Assembly: GCF_013204845.1 (NCBI RefSeq)
Contig: NZ_JABMKY010000013.1
Location: 1 to 64,000, forward strand
Direction of reading: 5' to 3'
Source of the DNA: Paenibacillus qinlingensis
GTDB lineage: Bacteria; Bacillota; Bacilli; Paenibacillales; NBRC-103111
Length of the DNA: 64,000 nt
A program made the translations under genes and the position numbers. The notes under the pieces are model-generated. The model worked only from the letters and a program-made list of their open reading frames with translations, was not told where the DNA came from and did no database searches. Shown here piece by piece: positions 34,046 through 42,332 of the stretch. Within the stretch, counting starts at the first letter, position 1, and every line of letters starts with the position of its first letter.

Positions 34046-35114
34046 AATAAGGAGCCATGCGAAAGTTCCGCAAGGGCCCATTCGATTAATGATCAGTGTA
34101 TATCGTTATATTTTACCCGGTGTCAATGAACAATTGAGCATCTGGAAAAGTAAAGCGGCGAGTATTCCCGATGAAGAGCTTCGAACCCAAGCGCTAGCAA
34201 GCATTGCAACGAAGCAATTTCATTGTCAAGGAGGAGCTGTGTATGCAGCTGCTCATTTATCGATGCGTCATGTGCTTATTCCACTGATCGTCGCATTTCA
34301 GTCGATCAGTGACTACTTGGATAATTTGTGTGATCGAAGTACGTCGCTAGATCCTAAGGATTTTCGGCAATTGCACCAATCCATGCTTGATGCAGTTGAT
34401 CCTACGAAGCCATTGCATGATTATTATGCGTTCAGAGATGAGAAAGAAGACGGCGGTTATTTACAAGATCTTGTTCAGCAATGCCAGACTTCAATAAGCC
34501 AGATGCCATCGTATTTGAAAGTGGCTGACCAGGTCAAAGAGTTTGTTGGCTTATACTGTGATTTGCAGGTGTACAAGCATATTCGCAAGGATTTACGCGA
34601 GCCGCAGCTGCATCAATGGTGGGATAATCATCACCATAAGTATCGCCAGATTGATTGGAATGAGTTTGCTGCTGCTACGGGTTCAACGTTAGGCATGTTC
34701 ATGTTATTTCTGGCTGCGTGTGATCCGAATTTGACGGACAAGCAGGTGCAATCCATTCGAGAAGCATACTTTCCTTATGTCTGTGGACTTCATATCTTGC
34801 TTGATTATTTAATTGACCAGGAAGAAGATATTGTAGGTGGAGACCTGAATTTCTGTACCTACTACGATTCGTTAGATACCACAGTAGAGCGAATCGCTTT
34901 CATTGTCCAAGAGGCGAGAAGTAAAATTTTGTTCTTGGAACATCCGAGATTTCATCGTATGATAATCGAAGGTTTGCTTGCTCTCTATTTATCTGACCCT
35001 AAGGTCAACAGCCAACACCAAGTGAAGAAAATTTCAAAGCGTCTGATGAAAAACAGTCCTTTAACCAGGCTTTTTTTCTGGATAAATAGCATGTACATCC
35101 GTACGACATCATGA
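34023..35114 (+). CDS. ytpB: tetraprenyl-beta-curcumene synthase family (DUF2600, YtpB-like)
   Basis: The 363-residue protein matches the large terpene synthases of Bacillus: PLIVAFQSISDYLDNLCDRS, KDFRQLHQSMLDAVDP, LGMFMLFLAACDP and YFPYVCGLHILLDYLIDQEE. In B. subtilis YtpB makes tetraprenyl-beta-curcumene from heptaprenyl diphosphate, a precursor of sesquarterpenes. The TTG at 34023 is chosen since GGAGG lies exactly 8 nt upstream, inside the preceding gene; the ATG at 33996 lacks such a site. The final cyclase gene was not seen in this window. Confidence 0.87.
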   Translation: MKQLDKSRIRSHAKVPQGPIRLMISVYRYILPGVNEQLSIWKSKAASIPDEELRTQALASIATKQFHCQGGAVYAAAHLSMRHVLIPLIVAFQSISDYLDNLCDRSTSLDPKDFRQLHQSMLDAVDPTKPLHDYYAFRDEKEDGGYLQDLVQQCQTSISQMPSYLKVADQVKEFVGLYCDLQVYKHIRKDLREPQLHQWWDNHHHKYRQIDWNEFAAATGSTLGMFMLFLAACDPNLTDKQVQSIREAYFPYVCGLHILLDYLIDQEEDIVGGDLNFCTYYDSLDTTVERIAFIVQEARSKILFLEHPRFHRMIIEGLLALYLSDPKVNSQHQVKKISKRLMKNSPLTRLFFWINSMYIRTTS

Positions 35115-35151
35115 ATATCATTCACAAGAATTATGAGGGAGGAAATTTAAT

Positions 35152-36120
35152 ATGTCAGCAGTAAAATCAATTGCCGTGTTAACCAGTGGAGGAGATTCTC
35201 AGGGTATGAATGCAGCGGTTCGAGCGGTTGTTCGAAGTGCATTATACCATGGGCTAGAAGTGTATGCCGTTCAGCGCGGATATCAAGGTCTTATTAACGA
35301 TGATATTCGTAAAATGGACTTGCGTAGCGTAGGTGACATCATTCAGCGTGGAGGAACGATTCTTCAAACGGCTCGTTGTAAAGAATTTATGACACCTGAA
35401 GGACAACAAATCGGTGCAGACAACCTGCGTAGACGTGGAATTGACGGCCTAGTTGTTATTGGTGGAGATGGTTCCTATCAAGGAGCGAACAAGCTTAGCA
35501 AGTTGGGTATCAAAACGATGGGCCTGCCGGGTACGATCGACAATGACATTCCATTCACTGATTTTACTATTGGATTCGATACAGCCGTAAGTATTGTTGT
35601 GGATGCAATTAATAAGCTGCGGGATACCATGACATCTCATGAACGTTCATCCGTTGTGGAAGTTATGGGACGTCATTGTGGTGAAATTGCCCTGTATGCG
35701 GGACTTGCCAGCGGTGCTGAAACTATTATTGTGCCAGAGGTAGATGTGGATGTTACTGAAGTTGCTAATCGGATGAAGGATAACTTCAACCATGGCAAGC
35801 GTCACAGTATTATCCTTGTAGCTGAAGGAGCAGGAACGGGTGAAGGAATTGCGAAGCAAATCACGGAAACGAACGGGATTGAGCCTCGTGTGACTGTTCT
35901 TGGTCATATTCAACGTGGTGGTGCGCCAACTCATAATGACCGCATCTTGGCAAGTCGTCTAGGCGATTTTGCTGTTCGCAAACTAATGGAGGGTGATTCT
36001 TCCAAAGCTTGTGGTATCATCAAAGGTGAGCTAGTGGCAACGGATATCGATCTTGTTGTGAACACGAAACGTAGTTTTAACATGGAGCTTTATGAATTGG
36101 CAAGCCGTTTGTCTCAATAA
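35152..36120 (+). CDS. pfkA: ATP-dependent 6-phosphofructokinase
   Basis: The enzyme phosphorylates fructose 6-phosphate in glycolysis. At 322 residues it is full length. Motifs visible are VLTSGGDSQGMNAAVRAVVR (usually GGDAPGMNA), GGDGSYQGA with the Gly-Ser typical of ATP use, the catalytic PGTIDNDI, MGRHCGEIAL and LGHIQRGGAPT. Its place after ytpB rather than in an accA-pfkA-pyk operon, together with the SQ variation in the ATP loop, raises the chance that this is a second copy. It is preceded by GAGGGAGG and ends before the serS T-box promoter. Confidence 0.92.
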   Translation: MSAVKSIAVLTSGGDSQGMNAAVRAVVRSALYHGLEVYAVQRGYQGLINDDIRKMDLRSVGDIIQRGGTILQTARCKEFMTPEGQQIGADNLRRRGIDGLVVIGGDGSYQGANKLSKLGIKTMGLPGTIDNDIPFTDFTIGFDTAVSIVVDAINKLRDTMTSHERSSVVEVMGRHCGEIALYAGLASGAETIIVPEVDVDVTEVANRMKDNFNHGKRHSIILVAEGAGTGEGIAKQITETNGIEPRVTVLGHIQRGGAPTHNDRILASRLGDFAVRKLMEGDSSKACGIIKGELVATDIDLVVNTKRSFNMELYELASRLSQ

Positions 36121-36141
36121 GCCTAATTGTGTACAGAGGTA

Positions 36142-36170
36142 TTGATCTTCATTTGCATTTCGGCTATAAT
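36142..36170 (+). promoter_or_regulatory. sigma-A promoter of the serS leader
   Basis: TTGATC (36142-36147), a 17-bp spacer and TATAAT (36165-36170), placed just after pfkA and about 250 bp before serS. Confidence 0.75.
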
Positions 36171-36176
36171 TGCGAA

Positions 36177-36377
36177 CAACGTATAAATCGACATCATGTC
36201 TATGAAGAGCTTCCAACTCGGAGACGTTCATGATCGGAAGGATGTAAGGTCCTTCTCTAAATAAACCGGCACCGCCCGTTATCGCGGAACCAAGCGGATG
36301 ATGACCATTCATGTCATCATCAAGTTGGGTGGCACCGCGAGCAGAACGCTCCTCGTCCCAATCGGACTGAGGGCGTT
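36177..36377 (+). ncRNA. T-box leader of serS with terminator
   Basis: The T-box sequence TGGGTGGCACCGCGAGCAG (36326-36344) is present and is preceded by stem I and a stem III-like segment. A terminator follows: ACGC-CCTC-GTCC paired with GGAC-GAGG-GCGT and a T run (36345-36377). Uncharged tRNA-Ser should bind the T-box and allow antitermination, so serS rises when serine is scarce. The specifier codon was not assigned with confidence. Confidence 0.9.
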
Positions 36378-36420
36378 TTTTGTCTTTTTCACATATACGA
36401 AGAGGAAGCGGTGACGGATT

Positions 36421-37701
36421 ATGCTGGATGTCAAATGGATTCGAAACAACCAAGATCAAGTGAAAGCAGCAGCGATTCAAAAAGGTGTAGAATGCCACGT
36501 TGAGGAACTGCTCGTAGTTGATGAGAGGAAAAGGGACTTGCAGGGCCAAGTCGAGCTGCTGCGAGCAGATCGCAATCGTGCTTCGGAGCAAATTGCGTCG
36601 CTAATGACGCAGAGGAAAATTACCGAAGCAGAAGGCTTGAAGGAGCAAGTTCGTGGCTGGAATCAGAGCTTAACACGACTAGAAGCGGAATTGAACGCGT
36701 ATGAACAGAAGTTCATGGATCTTATGCTGAAAATACCGAATCTAGCCTCGCCGGATACACCAATAGGGGCGAACGATCAAGAAAACGTAGAGCTGAAGGT
36801 CGTTGGGGATAAGCCGACTTTTAACTTCGAGATGAGGGATCACCTTCAGCTTGGGGAAGCGTTGAACATAATCGATGTTGTTCGGGGTGTGAAGATCGCG
36901 GGCAGCCGCAACTATTATCTCAAAGGAATGGGGCTTTATTTGCACAGGGCTGTCCAACAACTGGCCATTGACTTGCTAACGGATCGTGGGTTCACGGTCA
37001 TGGATGTGCCACTCATGGTACGGGAGGAAACACTGCTGAATGCGGCTTTCTTTCCTGCAGGCAAAGATCAAACATATGAGCTTCCTGAGGACAACACATG
37101 GTTAGTGGGTACTTCGGAAGGTCCGTTGATTTCGTACTATGCAGGAGAGATTATCGATCTATCGGAGGGACCAATCCAGCTAGCGGCCGTTTCGAATTGC
37201 TTCAGGAAAGAAGCGGGCTCAGCGGGCAGAGATGTACGGGGCTTATATCGCGTTCATCAATTTGCGAAAGTAGAGCAAGTGATTCTCTGCGAAAATAATG
37301 CGGATGAGGCAGATCGCATGCTGCAGGCGATCACACAAAATGCCGAGGATTTACTTGCATGTCTAGAACTGCCGTATCGCGTTGTAGCGGTGTGTTCGGG
37401 GGATATGGGGGCCAAAAACTACAAGCAATTTGACATTGAAACCTGGATGCCTAGCCGCGGGGCATATGGTGAAACGCATTCGTCGTCGAGCTTGCTGGAC
37501 TTCCAAGCTCGACGCAGTAATTTGCGTTATCGGGATCAAGAAGGTGTATTGCGTTATTGCTACACACTGAACAATACCGCCGTTGCATCGCCGCGGATCC
37601 TTATACCACTGCTTGAAAATCACCAACAGGGGGATGGCTCGATCTATATTCCCCCTGCATTGCGTCCATACATGCGCGGACTGGAAGAGATTCGCGCATA
37701 A
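36421..37701 (+). CDS. serS: serine--tRNA ligase
   Basis: At 426 residues the protein has the N-terminal tRNA-binding coiled coil (about 28-105, with KRDLQGQVELLRADRNRASE) and the class II catalytic core. Class II motif 2 reads AVSNCFRKEAGSAGRDVRGL followed by YRVHQFAKVEQ, and motif 3 is NTAVASPRILIPLLE. It charges tRNA-Ser (and tRNA-Sec where present). The start follows a GAGGAAGCGGTGACG stretch at a usual distance. Regulation by the T-box leader upstream is clear. Confidence 0.97.
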   Translation: MLDVKWIRNNQDQVKAAAIQKGVECHVEELLVVDERKRDLQGQVELLRADRNRASEQIASLMTQRKITEAEGLKEQVRGWNQSLTRLEAELNAYEQKFMDLMLKIPNLASPDTPIGANDQENVELKVVGDKPTFNFEMRDHLQLGEALNIIDVVRGVKIAGSRNYYLKGMGLYLHRAVQQLAIDLLTDRGFTVMDVPLMVREETLLNAAFFPAGKDQTYELPEDNTWLVGTSEGPLISYYAGEIIDLSEGPIQLAAVSNCFRKEAGSAGRDVRGLYRVHQFAKVEQVILCENNADEADRMLQAITQNAEDLLACLELPYRVVAVCSGDMGAKNYKQFDIETWMPSRGAYGETHSSSSLLDFQARRSNLRYRDQEGVLRYCYTLNNTAVASPRILIPLLENHQQGDGSIYIPPALRPYMRGLEEIRA

Positions 37702-37709
37702 TCATAGAA

Positions 37710-37747
37710 AGCCCCTTATCCTAAGTGATTCGCTAGGATAAGGGGCT
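37710..37747 (+). terminator. terminator of serS
   Basis: AGCCCCTTATCCTA pairs perfectly with TAGGATAAGGGGCT, followed by a short T run. Confidence 0.85.
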
Positions 37748-37804
37748 ATTTGTTGAAAGTGGCGGATTTGCTTTGGCTAAGATTTTCGGTGCTTACTTGC
37801 TTCC

Positions 37805-37980
37805 GAGCTTCTGAGCCCCCGAATACCCGAACTCTCGAATACCTGAACTCTCGAATGCTTGAAATCTCGTATGCCTGAACACCCGAATACCTGAGCCCCC
37901 GAATACCCGAACTCTCGAATACCTGAGCTCCCGAATACCTGAGCTCCCGAATACCTGAACACCGCAAACTCCCGAATTCT
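37805..37980. repeat. 16-bp tandem repeat array
   Basis: The unit GAATACCTGAGCTCCC (with variants) recurs at exactly 16-bp steps: GAATA-type motifs begin at 37821, 37837, 37853, 37869, 37885, 37901, 37917, 37933 and 37949, with a diverged unit at 37805. The period is not a multiple of three, so each unit shifts the reading frame and a coding role is unlikely. The array lies between serS and the family 2 repeat. Confidence 0.85.
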
Positions 37981-38007
37981 TCTGTTCCAGCTCACTAATT
38001 TATTCGC

Positions 38008-38190
38008 TAAAGGACATAGAGGACGCTATTTGGCTTATATATGCCCCTTTAAAACTCTAACGGTCACAGTGGATGCTATTCAGTAGAATTAGCTCTTTAT
38101 TCGAGTTGAAATCGCACAATAACGTCAATCATGTCCGTTAGATTAACAAACATCCTTTTTGTGTAGAAATAACGATCATCGTGTCCGTTA
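38008..38190. repeat. four-unit inverted repeat element (family 2), copy 2
   Basis: Forward units start TAAAGGAC at 38008 and TAACGGTC at 38058. Reversed units end GTCCGTTA at 38140 and 38190. Both pairs are spaced exactly 50 bp. The layout (two forward, two reversed) is the same as at 12533-12716. It fills the stretch between the tandem array and the next gene, in which no coding signal was seen. Confidence 0.75.
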
Positions 38191-38218
38191 GAGTTCGTAT
38201 GTGCATCTGGCTATCAAA

Positions 38219-39175
38219 TTAATAACCCTCTGACAAGTCCACAACGTTGATCATTTCTCCGCCATCCAACATCGCACGTAAATTGTGATAGAAGATGGTG
38301 GATACGCGATCTGTATAATGCTCAGAAGATCCAGCAATATGAGGGGTTAGGATGACATTTTTCATGCCCCAAAGAGGGGAAGTAGCAGGTAGCGGTTCTT
38401 GCTCAAAAACATCTAACGCAGCGCCAGCAAGTTTGCCCTCCTGCAAAGCTTGAATCAAAGCATGTTCATCCAGGACATCGCCGCGAGCTAGATTTATGAA
38501 AAAGGCACTCGGTTTCATAAGCGCCAGATGCTCTTTTTGCAAGAAGCCCCGTGTTTTCACTGTACTTGGAAGCAGGACGACAATGAAATCGCTTTGTGAT
38601 AATAGCAATTGTAGGCCATCTTCACCGTGAACGGTTTTATCGAAGGCGGCTTGTGGTACTCCCGACCGATTCAAGCCGATGACTGACATATCAAACGCTT
38701 TGGCTTTGCGAGCAACTGCTTCACCGATGGCTCCAGCCCCGATAATACCAATCGTTTTACCATGCAATTCACCAAAGCGAACTTGATTGTCCCACACGTG
38801 CTGCTGCTGATTATCATGAAGCAAATTAGCTTTCCGAACCCATTGCAGCATGAGACTCAGCGCGAATTCACTCATTTGAATGGTGTGAACACCTCTGGCA
38901 TTCGTAACAATCACTTGACGTTGATCGAGCTCTGCCAGAGGCAATTTATCAACGCCTGCGGATAAGGTTTGCACCCATTTCAACTTAGGGGCGCGACTGA
39001 CGATATCAGGCTGTAAACGACCTGCTGAGATGATCACATCAGCATCAGGGAGAACGTCTCCAGCATCCTTAGAAGAGGCAAACCAATGAAACTGGATGCG
39101 TTCTTTCAAGTCTGGAGGGATTTGCTCTTGCATAGAAGTTAGATTCATGCCTGTTACAGCTACTATTTTCAGCAT
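38219..39175 (-). CDS. D-isomer-specific 2-hydroxyacid dehydrogenase family protein
   Basis: The 318-residue protein has the NAD-binding signature GKTIGIIGAGAIGEAVARKA (about 133-152) and the catalytic triad residues in order: Arg in INLARGDVLDE, Glu in FEQEPLP and His in LTPHIAGSS. The fold is that of D-lactate, glyoxylate or phosphoglycerate dehydrogenases, and substrate choice is not evident. AAGGGATG lies before the ATG. The neighbours give no pathway hint. Confidence 0.9.
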   Translation of the reverse strand: MLKIVAVTGMNLTSMQEQIPPDLKERIQFHWFASSKDAGDVLPDADVIISAGRLQPDIVSRAPKLKWVQTLSAGVDKLPLAELDQRQVIVTNARGVHTIQMSEFALSLMLQWVRKANLLHDNQQQHVWDNQVRFGELHGKTIGIIGAGAIGEAVARKAKAFDMSVIGLNRSGVPQAAFDKTVHGEDGLQLLLSQSDFIVVLLPSTVKTRGFLQKEHLALMKPSAFFINLARGDVLDEHALIQALQEGKLAGAALDVFEQEPLPATSPLWGMKNVILTPHIAGSSEHYTDRVSTIFYHNLRAMLDGGEMINVVDLSEGY

Positions 39176-39260
39176 ATCTTCACATCCCTTTTATAAATTC
39201 GAAATGACTACTACCATGATAAATGAAATGGAAACCGAAAGTAAACTCGGACCGCATGCA

Positions 39261-39297
39261 AAAATACCCGGAACGCATATATATGCGCTCAGGGTAC
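39261..39297 (-). terminator. terminator of the glycosidase-like gene
   Basis: TACCC and CGCATATATATGCG with GGGTA form a two-part stem, followed on the minus strand by ATTTTT. Confidence 0.7.
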
Positions 39298-39311
39298 TGA
39301 CATAATGGCGA

Positions 39312-40520
39312 CTAATAATTGACGTTAGCGGTGTAATTATTGTTGGCATTCCATAATAAATACTCATTAACGCCGTTATCCTTCAAAGCTCGAATCTGTT
39401 CATCTAATTCATGTTTGCCGTATTTAATATAGCCTGGTACCCAGGAAGCAGTAAAATCTTGTATCCAAGGGCGGATAACCGGCTTCCAGCCTTTCTTATC
39501 AATGGCTTCAAGCTTCTTATTGGTATCCTTGGAAGCACCATTGATTGTGGCGTAAGGTGCAGCATCAGGTACTTTGGAGCCGAACCAACCCGTACTGTAA
39601 TGGCTTGGATAAATCATTGGAGCAATGACATCGACATTCTGTGAGATTTTCTCGAAATCTTGACCGATACCTTCTGCAGCCGGAACAGACGCTGCATATC
39701 CGAAAATGTCGACAGAGACGCGAACACCCAGTGGAGATAATTGCTCTCTCGCATATTTCACGAAAGAAGAGACCGCATCAATCCGTGAACGCTCATCTTT
39801 GGTATATTTGAGAATGTCTGATCGTTTCTCGAAGCCTTCTGGAAAGCGAACGTAATCAAACTGAATTTCTTTGAATCCTGCTTTGACAGCTTCTTTGGCA
39901 ACGGCGATATTGTAGTCCCATACCTCTTTGCTGTATGGATTGACAAAGCTGTCAGCAGGTTTTTTCCCGTTATCCCATAGTGTGCCGTCTGGATTAACAA
40001 AAGACAATTCCGGTTTTTTCTTAGCAAGGATGGTGTCTTTGAAAACGACAATACGAGCAATAGGATAAATGCTATGTTCTTGTAGTGTTGTCATGAGTCC
40101 TGGCATATTGCCAATGATTTTCTGAGTAGTTCCCATTGCATCGAGCTCGGGATTTCCTGTTTCCCAAGTAATGTAACCCCAGTCATCTTTCACGTCGATA
40201 ACCATCGCATTCAAATCGGTATCATCAAGTAATTTTACAAGCGTATTGAGTCGTGAACCGCCTGCACTGTGAGCAGTGGAGTAGATCCCTTTAACGACAG
40301 GAGCATCTTTCTGTGGATCTACCTTGTTAACAGGTGCGAGTGGATCCGTTGCATCCGTAGGTGTCGCAGGTGTGACGGGTTGAACGATAGCAACAGCGTT
40401 CTTCGCATCTAGCGAAGCTTGCACAAGCTGTTCAAAGCTTGCATCGGGGTTTGCGGCCGTAACATTGCCCCAGATAAGGGCAAGTGAGGCGAGTAATATT
40501 TCCATGATGTATAAGTCCAC
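39312..40520 (-). CDS. putative glycoside hydrolase (DUF4015), exported
   Basis: The protein starts with a hydrophobic stretch (MEILLASLALIWGNVTAANP) that could be a signal peptide and has a Pro/Thr/Asp-rich linker to about residue 75. The catalytic-barrel part has VKGIYSTAHSAGG, NAMVIDVKDDWGYITW, EIQFDYVRFPEGF, VSVDIFGYAA and VDVIAPMIYPSHYS. These are the hallmark blocks of PF13200 (GH13-like, DUF4015). The target polymer is unknown; extracellular or cell-wall action is inferred. Both the GTG at 40520 and an ATG five codons later are possible starts. Confidence 0.85.
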   Translation of the reverse strand: MDLYIMEILLASLALIWGNVTAANPDASFEQLVQASLDAKNAVAIVQPVTPATPTDATDPLAPVNKVDPQKDAPVVKGIYSTAHSAGGSRLNTLVKLLDDTDLNAMVIDVKDDWGYITWETGNPELDAMGTTQKIIGNMPGLMTTLQEHSIYPIARIVVFKDTILAKKKPELSFVNPDGTLWDNGKKPADSFVNPYSKEVWDYNIAVAKEAVKAGFKEIQFDYVRFPEGFEKRSDILKYTKDERSRIDAVSSFVKYAREQLSPLGVRVSVDIFGYAASVPAAEGIGQDFEKISQNVDVIAPMIYPSHYSTGWFGSKVPDAAPYATINGASKDTNKKLEAIDKKGWKPVIRPWIQDFTASWVPGYIKYGKHELDEQIRALKDNGVNEYLLWNANNNYTANVNY

Positions 40521-40650
40521 TCCAATCCTTGTTTCTAGCTTTCATTATAAGCCAAGCGGGAAACTACGCACAGAGGAAATTTGTAGGCTTTTGTAGAAGC
40601 TTGTATGAGTCATTTGGCACATGTGGTACACAGTCTTAAGTAGGAAAAAA

Positions 40651-40682
40651 CAAAAACACCTAGAAGCTTGGCCTCCAGGTGC
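40651..40682 (-). terminator. terminator of tatA
   Basis: CACCT (40656-40660) and AGGTG (40676-40680) close a stem with further weaker pairing, followed by a T run on the minus strand. Confidence 0.6.
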
Positions 40683-40688
40683 TTGGAC

Positions 40689-40913
40689 TTACTTATTTGA
40701 TTCACTATTGGATACTTCAGGGTTAATTTCTTTCCTTGTAGTCGTAGGTTGATCATCCGCTGATGAGTTGCCGCCGTTTCCATTTGTTGCATCTTTGAAC
40801 TCGCGGAACATTTTGCCGAAACCTCGACCAAGCTCAGGCAGTTTATTAGGCCCAAATAAAAGCAGGGCAACGATCGCAATTAGAATGATGTGCCAAGGAG
40901 ATAAAGCTCCCAT
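40689..40913 (-). CDS. tatA: Sec-independent translocase component TatA/TatE
   Basis: The 74-residue protein has the short N-terminal membrane helix (WHIILIAIVALLLFG), the FG-P hinge as LLFGPNKLPELGRGFGK, an amphipathic helix (GKMFREFKDATNG) and a polar disordered tail. This is the TatA pattern; TatA oligomers form the passage for folded, twin-arginine-tagged proteins. The start is ATG 40911-40913, with GGAGG 8 nt upstream. No tatC is near in this window. Confidence 0.92.
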   Translation of the reverse strand: MGALSPWHIILIAIVALLLFGPNKLPELGRGFGKMFREFKDATNGNGGNSSADDQPTTTRKEINPEVSNSESNK

Positions 40914-41023
40914 TCCAGACACCTCCAGTAAAATTTATGTTACTTTATTATATCATGGACTTATCATAACCTATATAGCCTATTTATTACAATTTTAATA
41001 ACAGTATATGCCTAAGAGATCCA

Positions 41024-41054
41024 AAAAAAGACACCCTCAATGGTACAGGGTGTC
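41024..41054 (-). terminator. terminator overlapping the end of the small gene 41037-41225
   Basis: GACACCCT (41030-41037) pairs perfectly with AGGGTGTC (41047-41054), with a T run on the minus strand. The stop codon of the gene sits inside the hairpin. Confidence 0.85.
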
Positions 41055-41225
41055 CTTATGATGTTCCGAAATGCTAAATTGAATAATTTCCATGACATCT
41101 TCCGCTGCGAGTGCCTCTATACCGAACCGTAGCACGATCTCGGATTCCAACTCATTGCTGGTTAAAGAGGGATACAACTCGGGCGTTAATTTCATTACAA
41201 TCCTGGATAATTTGACTGTCTCCAC
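41037..41225 (-). CDS. hypothetical protein (62 aa)
   Basis: The frame reads METVKLSRIVMKLTPELYPS and continues with ELESEIVLRFGIEALAAEDV. The GTG at 41223-41225 is chosen because GGAAGG is 9 nt upstream; ATG and GTG codons a little earlier are too near that site. The protein is acidic and mainly helical. Its last codons and stop form half of the terminator hairpin, a compact arrangement. No family was recognised. Confidence 0.58.
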   Translation of the reverse strand: METVKLSRIVMKLTPELYPSLTSNELESEIVLRFGIEALAAEDVMEIIQFSISEHHKDTLYH

Positions 41226-41361
41226 AAGCATCACCCTTCCAATCAGAAGATTAGAATAAGAACTACGCCTGAACCTACCATCGATGAAAACCAGAACTAT
41301 ATGAAATTATATTCATTATAACACAATTCAAAATGGAATAAAGGGGCAGTTGGCTTATTTA

Positions 41362-42183
41362 TCATTTGGGCTTTCGAAATTCCCCGACAACACCGACCGT
41401 TTCCACAATATTCACGAACGCTTTCGGATCAATCTCTTTAATAATTCGCTTTAATTCCACGAGTTCATATCGCGTCGTAACCGTCATCAACATATCATGC
41501 TGCTGCTTCGTATACGCACCTTCCGTTTTAATGAGAGTAACCCCTCTTGGGATCATGAGCAGCTTATTAATAATGGCATCCTTATGCTTCGTTACAATGA
41601 ACGCGGTTACTTTAACATGGCGGATATGTATCATATCAACAGTTTTCCCGCTAATGAAAATTGCTAACATTGAAAATAATGCTAGGTCCCAGTTATCTTT
41701 AAAATAGCCTAGTGCGACGATAACAATACCGTTCATCGAGGATAAGATGGTGCCAAGAGGGAAATCGTATTTCCGGGTTAAAATCAGGCCGACAATGTCG
41801 AAACCGCCGCTGGATCCGCCGATGCGAAGTGTGATTCCGCTGCCAATACCAATAAGGACACCGCCAAAAACAGCGCCTAGCATGGAATCTTTGGCTACGA
41901 AGTTCATGGGAATAATTTGCATCATCCAAGTGGTTAAGACGACAGATGCAACGCTGATCATGATGAAACGTTTACCAATGGAGACGAGTCCCCAAATCAT
42001 GAGTGGCATGTTAAACAACAAATAAAGAAATCCGATATTATAATCTGTAAAATAACCAATAATCATGGCAATACCCGAAACTCCACCGCTAAGCAGCTGA
42101 TGGGGAATGAGAAACATATTGAAGCCAACTGCGACAAGCAGTGCGCCAACTAGAATGATTAGGACATCTAGCGCCTTTTTCAA
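41362..42183 (-). CDS. YitT family membrane protein (DUF161/DUF2179)
   Basis: The 273-residue protein has five or six N-terminal helices, starting VLIILVGALLVAVGFNMFLIPHQLLSGGVSGIA (quoted piece: NMFLIPHQLLSGGVSGIA), then GGSSGGFDIVGLIL. The C-terminal DUF2179 domain carries ITKHKDAI-like and GVTLIKTEGAYTKQQHDMLM segments. Several YitT paralogues occur in each Bacillales genome; the function is unknown, possibly transport with a cytosolic sensor domain. The start is TTG 42181-42183 after AGAGGTGA. Confidence 0.88.
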   Translation of the reverse strand: MKKALDVLIILVGALLVAVGFNMFLIPHQLLSGGVSGIAMIIGYFTDYNIGFLYLLFNMPLMIWGLVSIGKRFIMISVASVVLTTWMMQIIPMNFVAKDSMLGAVFGGVLIGIGSGITLRIGGSSGGFDIVGLILTRKYDFPLGTILSSMNGIVIVALGYFKDNWDLALFSMLAIFISGKTVDMIHIRHVKVTAFIVTKHKDAIINKLLMIPRGVTLIKTEGAYTKQQHDMLMTVTTRYELVELKRIIKEIDPKAFVNIVETVGVVGEFRKPK

Positions 42184-42286
42184 AACAAATCACCTCTAAA
42201 ATAGTATGCAGCATATTGCAAGTATAATTCATTCTTATAAAACTGCAATCATTATTTAGACGATGGTTAATTAATGTGGGAGACGC

Positions 42287-42321
42287 AAAAAAAGCTGTGT
42301 CCAAGAGATGGACAACAGCTT
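42287..42321 (-). terminator. terminator of the DUF4247 gene
   Basis: AAGCTGT..TCCA pairs with TGGA..ACAGCTT and is followed on the minus strand by a T run. Confidence 0.8.
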
Positions 42322-42332
42322 CTAGGTGAGAA

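Noticed and set aside
36031..36591. 186-codon minus-strand frame across the T-box and serS start
   Set aside because: It is antisense to pfkA end, T-box leader and serS, with no ribosome site.
37805..37980. CRISPR array
   Set aside because: Units are adjacent with no unique spacers, and no cas gene was seen.
37746..37995. Open frames of 72-73 codons through the tandem array
   Set aside because: The 16-bp period shifts frame in each unit and no ribosome site is present; the frames are by-products of the repeat.
40610..40879. 89-codon minus-strand frame overlapping tatA
   Set aside because: It is a shifted frame of tatA without family resemblance or ribosome site.
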